Assembly: GCA_015063905.1 (NCBI GenBank)
Contig: SVTF01000003.1
Span: 1-64,000 of the forward strand
Length of the DNA: 64,000 bases
From: Oscillospiraceae bacterium
GTDB taxonomy: Bacteria > Bacillota > Clostridia > Oscillospirales > CAG-272
Reading direction: 5' to 3'
This document shows positions 49,918 to 59,821 of the stretch, piece by piece; the stretch's first letter is position 1; every line of letters begins with the position of its first letter. The position numbers and the translations under genes were made by a program. The notes under the pieces were generated by a model. That model had not been told where the DNA came from, ran no database searches, and was given only the letters and a program-made list of their open reading frames with translations.

Positions 49918-50958
49918 ATGTCTTGGTTCAACACACAGGGTCAAAATCCCGAAATAATACTGTTTTCACGCGCTTGCTACACGCGCAACGTATCAAAGCT
50001 GCCGTTTTCCGCGGGCGGCGACTCCAAAAAGCTTTCCGAGCTATATTCAAAGATAGACAGGATACTTACAGGCAATGGCTTTCATGCCGAGATGCTACCT
50101 TCGGGCAACAGTGCCGCGGTGCTGGCGCTCGCTGAAAAACAGCTGATAAGCGCCGACCTTGTTTTTGGCGAGGGAAAACGCGTCGTATATCTCAACGAGC
50201 CCTGCAACCTCACGGTTTCTCTTGGCGGCTTGGAACTTATATCCATTCAATCCATAATGCCCGGACGAGCCGTATCAGAGGCAAAAAACTCCGCCTCGGG
50301 CGCGGAGGAACTGCTGGACGGCGAGCTGAGCTTTGCCTATAGCGAGAGCATAGGCTATCTGTCTCCCCACCCGACACACTGCGGCTCCTGCCTTGAGCTT
50401 TGCGCGGCATTGTATCTCCCCTCTCTGCGTCTGCTTTCGGGGTATGAGGACATGCGGCGCGCGCTGTTGCAACGGGGCGCCATTCTCTCACCGATGTTCA
50501 CGCATGCCGATAACGCGGGAGACCTATACACCCTCTCCTACACGCCGGAGCATCTGTCAAACGAGGAAAACGCTACCCTGTATTTCGACTCGCTCTTACG
50601 CGAGCTTGCGGCAAACGAGCAAAAGCACCAGAAGATGCTCTTTCCCGACGCCCACGCATCCCTGACAGACAAGGCAGCCAGAGCTTTGGGAATACTTAAA
50701 TGCGCTATGCGCATGAGCGAATGCGAGATGCTGAGCTTGATATCGGATATCCGTCTTTCGATAACGGCGCAAAGCCAACCCTGCCCCATGCTCCCCGCCA
50801 TCTCCGATCTGAACTATCTTTGCGTGGAGGGGCTTGATTGCTCGCTTATCTCAAGCTCCAATCAAAAATGCTCGTCTTTGGGCGAGCTGGAGCGCCTGCG
50901 CGCCGATTTTTTGAGAAATTACATATCCGCCAAGGTCAAGACCGAGGTCGGAGCTTAA
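49918..50958 (+). CDS. mcsB: McsB-like guanido phosphotransferase homologue, catalytic residues degenerate
   Basis: The 346-residue product aligns over its whole length with protein-arginine kinase McsB and has family length. Key active-site residues differ from the pattern known in Bacillus. SRIRLARN reads SRACYTRN at 17-24. NEEDHxR reads NEPCNLT at 93-99. The region around the conserved Cys and Arg, SCPTNxGTGLRA, reads PHPTHCGSCLEL, giving His151 and Glu160. An RGLYGEG-type loop reads SPMFTHAD. ATP binding and phosphotransfer are therefore unlikely. It may serve as an adaptor between McsA and ClpC. It begins 13 bases after mcsA. Confidence 0.85.
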   Translation: MSWFNTQGQNPEIILFSRACYTRNVSKLPFSAGGDSKKLSELYSKIDRILTGNGFHAEMLPSGNSAAVLALAEKQLISADLVFGEGKRVVYLNEPCNLTVSLGGLELISIQSIMPGRAVSEAKNSASGAEELLDGELSFAYSESIGYLSPHPTHCGSCLELCAALYLPSLRLLSGYEDMRRALLQRGAILSPMFTHADNAGDLYTLSYTPEHLSNEENATLYFDSLLRELAANEQKHQKMLFPDAHASLTDKAARALGILKCAMRMSECEMLSLISDIRLSITAQSQPCPMLPAISDLNYLCVEGLDCSLISSSNQKCSSLGELERLRADFLRNYISAKVKTEVGA

Positions 50959-50979
50959 CAAATCGCGAAAGGTACCGAT

Positions 50980-53442
50980 ATGTCCAATAAATTTACACCA
51001 AAGGCACAAAACGCACTAAACACATCTCTTTCATTTGCCTGCGACATGGGGCACTCGTATATAGGAAGCGAGCATATCCTCTTGGGGCTGATGGCAACGG
51101 AGGGCAGCATTGCCCAAAAAATGCTCTATTCACGCGGGGCAAAGATAGACAGCGTGAAAAAATGCATAACAGATATAGCGGGCATCGGCTCCGCGGGGGT
51201 CATATCGCCCTCCGATATGACACCTCGCACCAAGGCGATAATCGAGGCGTCGGCAATGCTGGCATCGCAAAGCGGTCACCTTTTCATCGGCACGGAGCAT
51301 CTGCTTTTGGCGATAGCTTCGGACCGCGACTGCGTGGCGGCGAGAATACTTGACAGTCTTGGCGTTTCGCTATCCGACATAAAGGCGGACGTTGAAAGCT
51401 ACGTCAAGGGCTCGGGAGCGCCGCGCTCCTTTAACGATAAGGCAACGGCGGTTAAGAATCGGGGCGAGCAGAGCGAAAAAAACGCCGTTTCGACCTTTGG
51501 CAGAGACCTTGTCGAAATGGCGAAAAAAGGCAAGATAGACCCCATCATCGGGCGCTCGGGCGAGACAGAGCGCCTCATTCAGATACTGTGCCGCAGGACC
51601 AAGAACAACCCCTGCCTTATAGGCGAGCCGGGCGTGGGCAAGACCGCCGTTGTGGAGGGGCTCGCTCAAAAGATAGCCGACGATGACGTGCCCGAAATAT
51701 TGCGTGGCAAAAAGGTCATCGCGCTGGACCTTGCCGGCATGATCGCGGGCGCAAAATACCGCGGCGAGTTTGAGGAAAGGCTCAAAAAGGTGCTTGCGCA
51801 ATGCTCCCTCGACCCCGACATCATTATTTTCATTGACGAGATACACACCATCGTGGGCGCGGGCGCGGCGGAGGGCGCGGTGGATGCCGCCAACATCATA
51901 AAGCCCGCGTTGGCGCGCGGCGAGTTGCAGGTCATAGGCGCGACCACCATAGACGAATACCGCCGCCACATCGAAAAGGACGCGGCGCTGGAGCGCAGAT
52001 TTCAATCGGTCACGGTTGGCGAGCCGAGCGAGCTTGAAACGGTTCAGATACTCAAGGGATTAAGACCAAAATACGAGGCTCACCACAAGCTCACCATATC
52101 GGACGAGGCGATAGATGCCGCAGTCAAGCTTTCGGTGCGCTATATCACAGACCGCTTTCTTCCCGACAAGGCTATCGACCTTATTGACGAGGCGGCGGCG
52201 CGTCTGCGCCTCAAGATATACACCAATCCGCCCGAGCACAGAGAGCTTGAACGGCGTATAAAGGAGCTTGAGATAGAAAAAAGCGATGCCATCGCAAATC
52301 AGAGCTTTGAGCTTGCCGCCGCTATACGCGACAAGGAAAACGAGATGAGGGATAAATATCAAAAGGAACGTGAAAAATGGGAAAAGCGCAAGACTGCCCA
52401 AGATCTCACGCTTGGCGAGAGCGACGTTGCCGACATCGTTACACAATGGACGAAAATTCCCGTAAATCGCCTTTTGGGCGACGAAAATCTCAAGCTATCA
52501 AGCCTTGAAGCCACGCTTGGCGAGCGCATAATCGGTCAGGATGACGCAATATCCACCGTTGCCTCGGCAATACGTCGCGGCAGAACGGGACTGGGCGACC
52601 CTGACCGCCCCATAGGCTCCTTCATTTTTGCGGGTCAGACGGGCGTGGGCAAGACCGAGCTTTGTCTGGCTTTGGCAGACGCGCTTTCGGGCAGCGAGGG
52701 CGCGCTTATTAGGCTTGATATGTCGGAATATATGGAAAAGCACAGCGTGTCCAAGCTCATAGGCTCTCCCCCGGGCTACGTAGGCTTTGGCGAAGGGGGG
52801 CAGCTTTGCGAAAAGGTGCGGAGAAACCCTTATTCCATCGTGCTTTTCGACGAAATAGAAAAGGCTCACCCCGACGTTTTCAACATCCTTTTGCAGATAC
52901 TTGAGGACGGTGCGCTTACCGACTCGCAGGGGCGGCGCGTGAATTTTAAAAACACCGTCGTCATTATGACGACCAATCTGGGCGCCAAGACTTACGGAGA
53001 GGCGGCGCGTGTCGGCTTTTCGGCTGCGGGCGCAAAGGACAGCGAGCAGCATTTCAAAGCGCGCGTTGAGGACGAGCTTCGCCGCGCATTCCGACCCGAA
53101 TTTTTAAACCGCGTGGACGAAATAATAATATTCAAGCCTCTTGGGCGCGACGACCTTTTGCGCATAGTGGAGCTTATGCTTTCGCGCCTTACGGACCGCA
53201 TAGAAAGCACGGGCGTTTTTATCGACTTTGACAAAAGCGTTGCCGAGGCTATATTACAAAAGGCGCGCGCGGGCGAATACGGCGCAAGACCCTTGCGCAG
53301 AGAGATAACGCGAATGGTGGAAAATCCCTATGCCGAGGCTATGGTGCGCTCAAGCTTTAAGGAGGGCGACCTCATCTCCTCCCGCTTTGACGGCGAGCGC
53401 GTGGTATTCAGCAAGCGCCAGGCGCAAAAAAAGGATAAATAG
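50980..53442 (+). CDS. clpC: ATP-dependent Clp protease ATP-binding subunit ClpC
   Basis: The 820-residue AAA+ unfoldase works with ClpP. Two Clp-N repeats span about 1-145. Their GSEH and GTEH motifs keep Glu31 and Glu106, the positions that bind phospho-arginine in Bacillus ClpC. Then come AAA1 with GEPGVGKT, the UVR-containing middle domain (NQSFELAAAIRDKENEM), and AAA2 with GQTGVGKT. An AAAGG site precedes the ATG, 21 bases after mcsB, so mcsA-mcsB-clpC is one operon. Confidence 0.97.
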   Translation: MSNKFTPKAQNALNTSLSFACDMGHSYIGSEHILLGLMATEGSIAQKMLYSRGAKIDSVKKCITDIAGIGSAGVISPSDMTPRTKAIIEASAMLASQSGHLFIGTEHLLLAIASDRDCVAARILDSLGVSLSDIKADVESYVKGSGAPRSFNDKATAVKNRGEQSEKNAVSTFGRDLVEMAKKGKIDPIIGRSGETERLIQILCRRTKNNPCLIGEPGVGKTAVVEGLAQKIADDDVPEILRGKKVIALDLAGMIAGAKYRGEFEERLKKVLAQCSLDPDIIIFIDEIHTIVGAGAAEGAVDAANIIKPALARGELQVIGATTIDEYRRHIEKDAALERRFQSVTVGEPSELETVQILKGLRPKYEAHHKLTISDEAIDAAVKLSVRYITDRFLPDKAIDLIDEAAARLRLKIYTNPPEHRELERRIKELEIEKSDAIANQSFELAAAIRDKENEMRDKYQKEREKWEKRKTAQDLTLGESDVADIVTQWTKIPVNRLLGDENLKLSSLEATLGERIIGQDDAISTVASAIRRGRTGLGDPDRPIGSFIFAGQTGVGKTELCLALADALSGSEGALIRLDMSEYMEKHSVSKLIGSPPGYVGFGEGGQLCEKVRRNPYSIVLFDEIEKAHPDVFNILLQILEDGALTDSQGRRVNFKNTVVIMTTNLGAKTYGEAARVGFSAAGAKDSEQHFKARVEDELRRAFRPEFLNRVDEIIIFKPLGRDDLLRIVELMLSRLTDRIESTGVFIDFDKSVAEAILQKARAGEYGARPLRREITRMVENPYAEAMVRSSFKEGDLISSRFDGERVVFSKRQAQKKDK

Positions 53443-53454
53443 TAAATTACAGTA

Positions 53455-53483
53455 TTGCAAACGCCGTGCTTTTATGCTATAAT
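53455..53483 (+). promoter_or_regulatory. Promoter of the threonine aldolase gene
   Basis: TTGCAA (53455-53460), 17-bp spacer, extended -10 TGC-TATAAT (53478-53483). Confidence 0.65.
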
Positions 53484-53554
53484 TGGTCATAGAAGCGCGG
53501 CGAAGGTTTTTTCGCGCTACGCGTTATTAATGATGTAATTTTGAGGTAGATATA

Positions 53555-54580
53555 ATGCTGTATTTTCAGAGTGACTACATAATGGGAGCGCACCCCGCTA
53601 TTCTTGACCGTCTGCAAAAAACCAATTTTGAGGCAACCGCGGGCTATGGCGCGGATCAGTTTTGCTCCGCCGCCGCGCAAAAAATAAAAGCCGCTTGCCA
53701 ATGCGACAACGCGGACGTTTGGTTTTTAGTGGGCGGAACGCAGGCAAACGCCGTTGTCATCTCCTCCATGCTTAAAAGATACGAGGGCGTCATTGCCGCC
53801 ACCACGGGTCACATCGGCGCGCACGAGGCGGGCGCTATCGAATACACGGGTCATAAGGTCATTTCCCTGCCGGAGCATCAGGGCAAGCTGGACGCGTGCG
53901 AGATAGACCGCTACGCCACCGACTTTTACGCCGACGCCAACTGCGAGCATATGGTCCCTCCCGCCATGGTCTATCTCTCCCACCCAACCGAGTACGGCAC
54001 GCTCTATTCCAAAGGTGAGCTTGAGGGCATTGCCAAGGTGTGCAAAAAGCACGGCATGACGCTGTTTTTGGACGGCGCAAGGCTGGGATACGGTCTTATG
54101 AGCTATAATAGCGACCTCACCCTGCCCGACATTGCCCGCATCTGTGACGTTTTCTATATCGGCGGCACAAAGGTGGGCGCGCTTTGCGGCGAGGCGGTGG
54201 TCTTTACCAAAAATAACACGCCCAAACGCTTTCTCACTCTCGTAAAGCAGCAGGGCGCGCTCATCGCAAAGGGCAGGCTCTTGGGCGTTCAGTTCGATAC
54301 GCTTTTTACCGACGACCTGTATTTCAAGATAAGCAAAAATGCCATCGACAAGGCAGAAATGCTCAAAAGGCTGCTATGCGACAAGGGATACCGTCTTTTT
54401 ATGGACTCGCCCACCAATCAGCAGTTTGTCATAATGGAAAACACAAAGCTTTGCGAGCTTCAAAAAAACGTTACTGTCGGATTTTGGGAAAAATATGACG
54501 ACACTCACACAGTCGTTCGCTTTGCTACGAGCTGGGCTACCACAAACGAGGACATTTCGGAGCTTGAAAAATACCTTTGA
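53555..54580 (+). CDS. Low-specificity L-threonine aldolase family PLP enzyme
   Basis: The 341-residue PLP enzyme splits threonine or allo-threonine to glycine and acetaldehyde. The N-terminal FQSDYIMGAHPAI, the aromatic-stacking HEAGAIEY segment, LDGARLGYG, and the Schiff-base lysine in YIGGTKVGALCGE fit the beta-eliminating lyase-like aldolase family. A GAGGT site precedes the ATG. murI follows at once. Confidence 0.92.
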   Translation: MLYFQSDYIMGAHPAILDRLQKTNFEATAGYGADQFCSAAAQKIKAACQCDNADVWFLVGGTQANAVVISSMLKRYEGVIAATTGHIGAHEAGAIEYTGHKVISLPEHQGKLDACEIDRYATDFYADANCEHMVPPAMVYLSHPTEYGTLYSKGELEGIAKVCKKHGMTLFLDGARLGYGLMSYNSDLTLPDIARICDVFYIGGTKVGALCGEAVVFTKNNTPKRFLTLVKQQGALIAKGRLLGVQFDTLFTDDLYFKISKNAIDKAEMLKRLLCDKGYRLFMDSPTNQQFVIMENTKLCELQKNVTVGFWEKYDDTHTVVRFATSWATTNEDISELEKYL

Positions 54581-54603
54581 ATACCAACCGCGGAGGCATA
54601 CAA

Positions 54604-55377
54604 ATGAATAAAAACACGTTGCCGATAGCGGTCATTGATTCGGGAGTCGGCGGAATAAGCGTGCTGCGCGAGCTTATAGATATAATGCCGCGCGAAAACT
54701 ACATATATTTTGGAGATTCCAAAAACGCGCCCTATGGCTCAAAGAGCAAAAGCGAGGTGCTGGACATCACGCGCCAAAACCTCAAAGCCCTTCAGGATAA
54801 AGGCATCAAGGCTCTCGTAGTTGCCTGCAACACGGCAACGAGCGCGGCGGTGCGTATCTTGCGGGAGGAGCATCCCGAGCTTGTTATCGTGGGTATAGAG
54901 CCCGCTATCAAGCCGCCCGCCATCGAGCTTGACAACCCAACCGTTCTTGTTATGGCAACTCCGCTTACGCTGAGAGAGGAAAAATTTTTAAAGCTCGTTG
55001 AACGCTACAGGGACCGCGAAAACGTTATCGCTCTGCCCTGCCCGCGCTTAGCCGAGCTTATTGAGGGCGGCGACCTTGACAGCGGCGAGATAGAAGACTA
55101 CATAGCGCATCTTTTAGCCCCCTATAAAGAACAAAAAATCGACGCTTTGGTGCTTGGCTGCACCCATTATCCGCACGTTAAGGATAAGATTGCCCGACAC
55201 CTGCCCCCCTCCGTTAAGATATACGACGGCGGTCAAGGCACGGCGCGCCATACCAAGCGCTTGCTTGAGGCGGCGGGCAAGCTCAACGACGGGGTCAAGC
55301 GCGGCACGGTCGAGATACTCAATTCATCTGCCGATGCCCGATATATAGAGCTTTCAAAAAAGCTGCTTTTGAGATAA
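54604..55377 (+). CDS. murI: Glutamate racemase
   Basis: The 257-residue cofactor-free racemase makes D-glutamate for peptidoglycan. The motifs are IDSGVGG (about 11-17), the first catalytic cysteine in ACNTATSAA (about 78), and the second in LGCTHYPH (about 190). The ATG at 54604 has GGAGG before it and lies 23 bases after the aldolase stop; a TTG at 54577 is less likely. Confidence 0.96.
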   Translation: MNKNTLPIAVIDSGVGGISVLRELIDIMPRENYIYFGDSKNAPYGSKSKSEVLDITRQNLKALQDKGIKALVVACNTATSAAVRILREEHPELVIVGIEPAIKPPAIELDNPTVLVMATPLTLREEKFLKLVERYRDRENVIALPCPRLAELIEGGDLDSGEIEDYIAHLLAPYKEQKIDALVLGCTHYPHVKDKIARHLPPSVKIYDGGQGTARHTKRLLEAAGKLNDGVKRGTVEILNSSADARYIELSKKLLLR

Positions 55378-55410
55378 GAAAAAAAGCCGAGCGCTGCTCG
55401 GCTTTTTTGT
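55378..55410. terminator. Bidirectional terminator between murI and the MATE gene
   Basis: Stem AAGCCGAGC / GCTCGGCTT with A-rich left and T-rich right flanks. Confidence 0.9.
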
Positions 55411-55415
55411 TTCAT

Positions 55416-56783
55416 TTATTTTTCCGCTGCCAAAAGATGCTTTTCGCTTTTGCGCTTGACAATTGGATACATTATGAAATTGCACACGCATCGCATGCTC
55501 CACGACACGATAAAGCAAAGCATAAGGCAGGTCCACGTGGGATACACGGTATAGACAAGCTGCATCCATACGACGCGGAACAAAAGTATGAACACTATAG
55601 CGTTCACAGAGCCCAAAAAGGCATATCCCCTCGCCTGCAGCGAGCTTTCGAACACGCCGTTTGCCGTGTTGACGAAAACGGGCAACACAAGACACGCCAT
55701 CTTGATGAGACCGTACTCTATCGCCACCTCGTCACTTCCAACCACAAGTCCGAGCCAGAACCGCCCCGTGAAATAAAAGAATGCTCCAAACACAAGGCTC
55801 ATGCCAACTCCAAGACCCATGCAAGACCAAAACGACTTGCGCACTCTATCCAGCTTGCGCGCGCCCAGATTCTGTCCTATGAATACCGACGAGGTCACGC
55901 CAAACTGCGAGCACGAATATGTTATTCCCTCGATGGTAGCAGAAGCTCCGCTTCCCGCCATCGCCGACACTCCGTATGAATTGATTGCCGACTGTATCTG
56001 GAGATTTGAAAGCGGAAATATCGCGTTTATAAGCGCGGTGGGTATTCCCGTTGCCAGCACGGTTCCCATGGAGCGCCAATCAAATCGCATGCGGCGCATG
56101 CTCACCCTGCAATGTCCCTCCATAGTGACAAGCCTTCTCGAGACGAGGAATGCTCCAACCACCTGCGAAGCTACTGTTGCTATGGCGACCGCCGCCACCT
56201 TTTGCGGCAGGATAAGACAGAGGATTATATTGAGCACGACGTTGGTCGCTCCGCCCGCCAATATGTAATACATAGGTCTTTGCGAATCTCCGTCTGCCGT
56301 AATTACCGACGAGCCGAAGTTATAAAGCAAAATAACAGGCGATGACAAAACGTATATCCTTATATACGTAAGCGCTCCGTCATAGCATGCCTCCGGACAC
56401 CCTGTTAAGTCCAGAAACCACGGCGCAAAGATATATCCCAAAGCTGAGATGAGTATTCCCATCACCACCGAGAATATAAGCGACGAATCGGTCACCCGTC
56501 TTATCTGCTCCTCGTTCTTCATTCCGATATTTCTCGCAAGAACGATTCGCGTTCCAACGGCGATGCCGATAAAGGTATTTACTATAAGTGCTACTATCGT
56601 TCCCGTAGCGTTGACCGATGCCACCGCCGCGTTATCTGCCATGTTTCCAAGCACTATAACGTCAACAGCGTTGAATAGCTGCTGAATGAGACTGCTGAGC
56701 ATCAGCGGTATAACGTAAGCTATTATCTTACTTATCAGCGGGCCTTCCGTTGCATCAATGTTTCTTGCCCCTAAAAGCTTCAT
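55416..56783 (-). CDS. MATE family efflux transporter
   Basis: The 455-residue protein has about twelve hydrophobic segments and MATE signatures (MLSSLIQQLFNAVDVIVLGNMADNAAVASVNATG near the N-terminus). It differs clearly from the other MATE protein of this window. It is the last gene of the galactose operon, 58 bases after galM, and may be cotranscribed. Its substrate is unknown; a role in sugar-phosphate or metabolite relief is speculation. Confidence 0.93.
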   Translation of the reverse strand: MKLLGARNIDATEGPLISKIIAYVIPLMLSSLIQQLFNAVDVIVLGNMADNAAVASVNATGTIVALIVNTFIGIAVGTRIVLARNIGMKNEEQIRRVTDSSLIFSVVMGILISALGYIFAPWFLDLTGCPEACYDGALTYIRIYVLSSPVILLYNFGSSVITADGDSQRPMYYILAGGATNVVLNIILCLILPQKVAAVAIATVASQVVGAFLVSRRLVTMEGHCRVSMRRMRFDWRSMGTVLATGIPTALINAIFPLSNLQIQSAINSYGVSAMAGSGASATIEGITYSCSQFGVTSSVFIGQNLGARKLDRVRKSFWSCMGLGVGMSLVFGAFFYFTGRFWLGLVVGSDEVAIEYGLIKMACLVLPVFVNTANGVFESSLQARGYAFLGSVNAIVFILLFRVVWMQLVYTVYPTWTCLMLCFIVSWSMRCVCNFIMYPIVKRKSEKHLLAAEK

Positions 56784-56841
56784 TTCAATATTACCAACCT
56801 ATTGAAAGTATATCCTTGCGTGTAGGAATACACGCGCGATA

Positions 56842-57903
56842 TTATTTGACCGAAAACTTATAGATAGTTGTAGACTCAAATTTCTCGCCCGCGTCAAGCG
56901 TGCAGTCGGTGAAATTTTCGTGATTTATACTGTCGGGCATTCTCTGCGTTTCAAGGCAGAACGCGTTTTGAAGTCCCTGGGGATATCCTCCCTTAAAGGG
57001 ATATTGCGCTGAATTGAGGAAGTTGCCCGAATAGAACTGCACGCAGGGCTCGGTGGTGTACACCTCCATAACTCTACCGCTTGATTGCTCCGACACCACT
57101 ATCCTCGGCGCACCCATGGGCTGCTCCCTCTTTACAAAGTTCATGCAATGGTCATAGCCGCCCGCTATCGCCATGGGCTCATAGGAAAGGTCAAAATCTC
57201 TGCCTATCTTCTTTGCCTCTCTGAAATCAAAGGGCGTGCCGTCAACCGCGCGTATCTCGCCCGTGGGAATGAGTCCCTTATCTGTTGGAATAAAGCTATC
57301 CGCGTCCATCCACATCTCGTGGTCAAATATCTTGCCCGAGGCAAAGCCCGCGAGATTGAAATAGGTATGATTTGTCAGATTGATTATCGTCTTTTTGTCA
57401 GTCTCGGCTCTGTAGGTGATGGAGAGCGCGTTGTCCTGTGTCAGCTTATACGTAACGTGCAGCTTGAGCGTGCCGGGATAGTTCTCCTCGCCGTCGGGAG
57501 AGGTATAGTAGAGGTCAAGCACGCAAGCGTCGCCGCAAACGTTAGCCTCGGCGTCCCACACCTTGTGAGAAAATCCGACCTTGCCTCCGTGCAGGCTGTT
57601 CTCGCCGTTGTTGATATAAAGCTGATACTGCTTGCCGTCAAGGGTAAATCTTCCCTTGCCTATTCTGTTGCCAACGCGTCCGATAAGCGCGCCCTGATAG
57701 CCCGCCGCCTCGGTGTAGCTCTTGAGGTCGTCATAGCCGCATACCACGTCCGCAAGCTTGCCCTCTCTATCGGGCATGAGCAATTTGTTGACCGCGCCGC
57801 CAAAGGTAATTATGCTGACGGAAGCGCCGCTATCAACGGTCATAGTATATATATCAACTTGTTTGCCACAGACCTCGCCAAAAGGTCTTTTTTCTATGTT
57901 CAT
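56842..57903 (-). CDS. galM: Galactose mutarotase (aldose 1-epimerase)
   Basis: The 353-residue beta-sandwich enzyme interconverts alpha- and beta-galactose. GRVGNRIGKGRFTLDGKQY, NGENSLHGGKVGFSHKVWD, and NLTNHTYFNLAG carry the conserved substrate-binding Asn and His residues; the catalytic glutamate is expected in the C-terminal AFCLETQ segment. GAGGGG precedes the ATG. It supplies the galactose anomer needed downstream and fits the galE operon. Confidence 0.95.
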   Translation of the reverse strand: MNIEKRPFGEVCGKQVDIYTMTVDSGASVSIITFGGAVNKLLMPDREGKLADVVCGYDDLKSYTEAAGYQGALIGRVGNRIGKGRFTLDGKQYQLYINNGENSLHGGKVGFSHKVWDAEANVCGDACVLDLYYTSPDGEENYPGTLKLHVTYKLTQDNALSITYRAETDKKTIINLTNHTYFNLAGFASGKIFDHEMWMDADSFIPTDKGLIPTGEIRAVDGTPFDFREAKKIGRDFDLSYEPMAIAGGYDHCMNFVKREQPMGAPRIVVSEQSSGRVMEVYTTEPCVQFYSGNFLNSAQYPFKGGYPQGLQNAFCLETQRMPDSINHENFTDCTLDAGEKFESTTIYKFSVK

Positions 57904-57922
57904 AATATTATCCCCTCAGTGT

Positions 57923-58756
57923 TTATTTTTTCATTGGAAGCGTTGCCATATCGCCGTCCGTAAGTCCTATCGCCTTTGCCGCCGCGCCACAAAACTCCAC
58001 GTAATTTTCATGCTCTGCAAGATGATGCGCGTCCGAGCCAAATGTAAACTTCGCTCCCGCCTTTTTGGCATTTTGGAACATTCTTACGTACTCCGCGGCG
58101 TTTGCGGACTCGGGTGCTTTCAAGAGAGAGCCCACACAGCCCGCGTTTATCTCGATGGCGATGTCCTTTTTTGCCGTCTTTTCAAAAAGCTCCAGATATT
58201 TGTCGTCCGACATCATGGATAGCAATACCGTATTGTCATAAGGGCAGCACACAGCCGAAAAAGGATGCGCCACAGAGAGTATTTTTCTCGAAAGCGGACT
58301 GTTTATTATGTCCTCGTATGCCTCTATCATAAAGTCACGGTGCTTTTCGTAAGGCTCGTAAAGCTCGCGCGGCATCATCATATGCGTATGCGAGTTGGGA
58401 ACTATCACGTAATCGAAAAGCTCCGCGTGCTCCTCTGACAGAGCGAAGTCGTGGCGCTTGGGGTCGTATTCCGCCTCCGCGCCGAAAAACACCTCTATTC
58501 CGTATCTGTTCCACGCATCTTTGGACTCTATCTCCCGCTTTAGCTCAAGCACATGCGCCGTGTTTTGCGGCGGGTAGAAGCCCCCCTCGGCAGCTCTTGT
58601 CAGCTCGTCCCAATAGTGATCGGAAAAGCCGACCTTTTTAAGTCCTTCTTTTTTGAATTGCTCCATATACGCGTCAAACGTGCCGCCGTTTGGTCCTGCG
58701 CACACGGAAAGCCTTGTGTGTATATGAAAATCGTGATCTATCTTCATTTTTTGCAT
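57923..58756 (-). CDS. PHP-domain phosphoesterase, HisK/HisJ-like
   Basis: The 277-residue product has the PHP metal motifs: DFHIHTRLS near residues 9-17, GFSDHYW near 44, GAEAEYDP, PNSHTHMM, VAHPFS, and GSDAHHL near the C-terminus. Histidinol-phosphate phosphatase HisJ is the nearest known function, but no histidine gene is close. In this operon it could act on a sugar phosphate. Its ATG lies 18 bases after galE without an obvious ribosome site. Confidence 0.85.
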   Translation of the reverse strand: MQKMKIDHDFHIHTRLSVCAGPNGGTFDAYMEQFKKEGLKKVGFSDHYWDELTRAAEGGFYPPQNTAHVLELKREIESKDAWNRYGIEVFFGAEAEYDPKRHDFALSEEHAELFDYVIVPNSHTHMMMPRELYEPYEKHRDFMIEAYEDIINSPLSRKILSVAHPFSAVCCPYDNTVLLSMMSDDKYLELFEKTAKKDIAIEINAGCVGSLLKAPESANAAEYVRMFQNAKKAGAKFTFGSDAHHLAEHENYVEFCGAAAKAIGLTDGDMATLPMKK

Positions 58757-58774
58757 TGTATTATCGGCGCTAAA

Positions 58775-59794
58775 TTACGCGTCATATCCGTTGGGATTCT
58801 TTGTTTGCCAATTGTTAGCGTCGCGGCACATATCCTCGATGCCGTATTTTGCCGTCCAACCAAGCACGTCGCGTGCCTTTGCGGGATCGGCATAACACTC
58901 GGCTATGTCGCCGGGACGGCGGGGATCTATCTGATACTTGATGTCAATGCCCGTGGCTTTCTTGTATGCCTTGACGATGTCAAGCACGGAATATCCGTTA
59001 CCCGTACCGATGTTGAAATAGTCGATGCCGTGCGCCTTTTCAATATACTGCAGCGCCTTAAGATGCGCCTGCGCCAAGTCAACTACGTGTATGTAGTCGC
59101 GCACACCCGTACCGTCGTGGGTGTCGTAATCGTTACCGAACACGTGGAGAATGGGCAGCTTGCCCGCCGCAACCTTTGTGATGTAAGGCATAAGGTTGTT
59201 GGGGATACCGTTGGGGTCCTCGCCCATAAGTCCCGTGGGATGCGCTCCTATCGGGTTGAAATAGCGGAGAATGGAAACGTTCCATTCGTTATCCGCAACG
59301 TATATATCCTTGAGTATGCGCTCTATCATTACCTTGGTCTCGCCGTAAGGATTGGTTGCGTTGCCCACTCTTGCCGTTTCCTTGATCGGCACCTCGTCGG
59401 GAGTACCGTAAACGGTAGCGGAGGAAGAAAATACGATGGTCTTTACACCGTGGCGGCGCATGCTGTCACAAAGCAGCAGCGTTCCCGTTACGTTGTTGTG
59501 ATAATACTCAAGCGGCTTTTGTACCGATTCGCCAACCGCCTTGAGTCCCGCGAAGTGGATCACGCTGTCGATCTCGGGATTCTCCTCAAATATGCGGTCC
59601 ATGGACGCAACGTCCAAAAGGTCTGCTACGTAGAACTTGAAGTCCTTACCCGTTATCTTCTTTATTCTCTCAAGCGACTCGGGCTTACTGTTTGAAAAGT
59701 TATCCATGATAACTATCTCGTATCCCGCGTTCAAAAATTCAACTGCCGTATGCGAGCCGATAAATCCGGCTCCTCCTGTGATCAATACTGCCAT
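58775..59794 (-). CDS. galE: UDP-glucose 4-epimerase
   Basis: The 339-residue short-chain-dehydrogenase-type epimerase interconverts UDP-glucose and UDP-galactose, and in many bacteria UDP-GlcNAc and UDP-GalNAc. The NAD motif TGGAGFIGSH lies at residues 6-15, the SSSATVYG region holds the catalytic Ser/Thr, and the YGETK segment holds Tyr and Lys. The ATG at 59794 follows GGAGG; a TTG at 59809 overlaps that site. It lies between the kinase and the PHP gene. Confidence 0.96.
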   Translation of the reverse strand: MAVLITGGAGFIGSHTAVEFLNAGYEIVIMDNFSNSKPESLERIKKITGKDFKFYVADLLDVASMDRIFEENPEIDSVIHFAGLKAVGESVQKPLEYYHNNVTGTLLLCDSMRRHGVKTIVFSSSATVYGTPDEVPIKETARVGNATNPYGETKVMIERILKDIYVADNEWNVSILRYFNPIGAHPTGLMGEDPNGIPNNLMPYITKVAAGKLPILHVFGNDYDTHDGTGVRDYIHVVDLAQAHLKALQYIEKAHGIDYFNIGTGNGYSVLDIVKAYKKATGIDIKYQIDPRRPGDIAECYADPAKARDVLGWTAKYGIEDMCRDANNWQTKNPNGYDA

Positions 59795-59821
59795 TTTTCT
59801 GCCCTCCAAAACAAATAGGTG

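Noticed and set aside
58553..59695. 380-codon open frame opposite galE and the PHP gene
   Set aside because: Crosses the junction of two real genes on the other strand; composition is that of an antisense frame.
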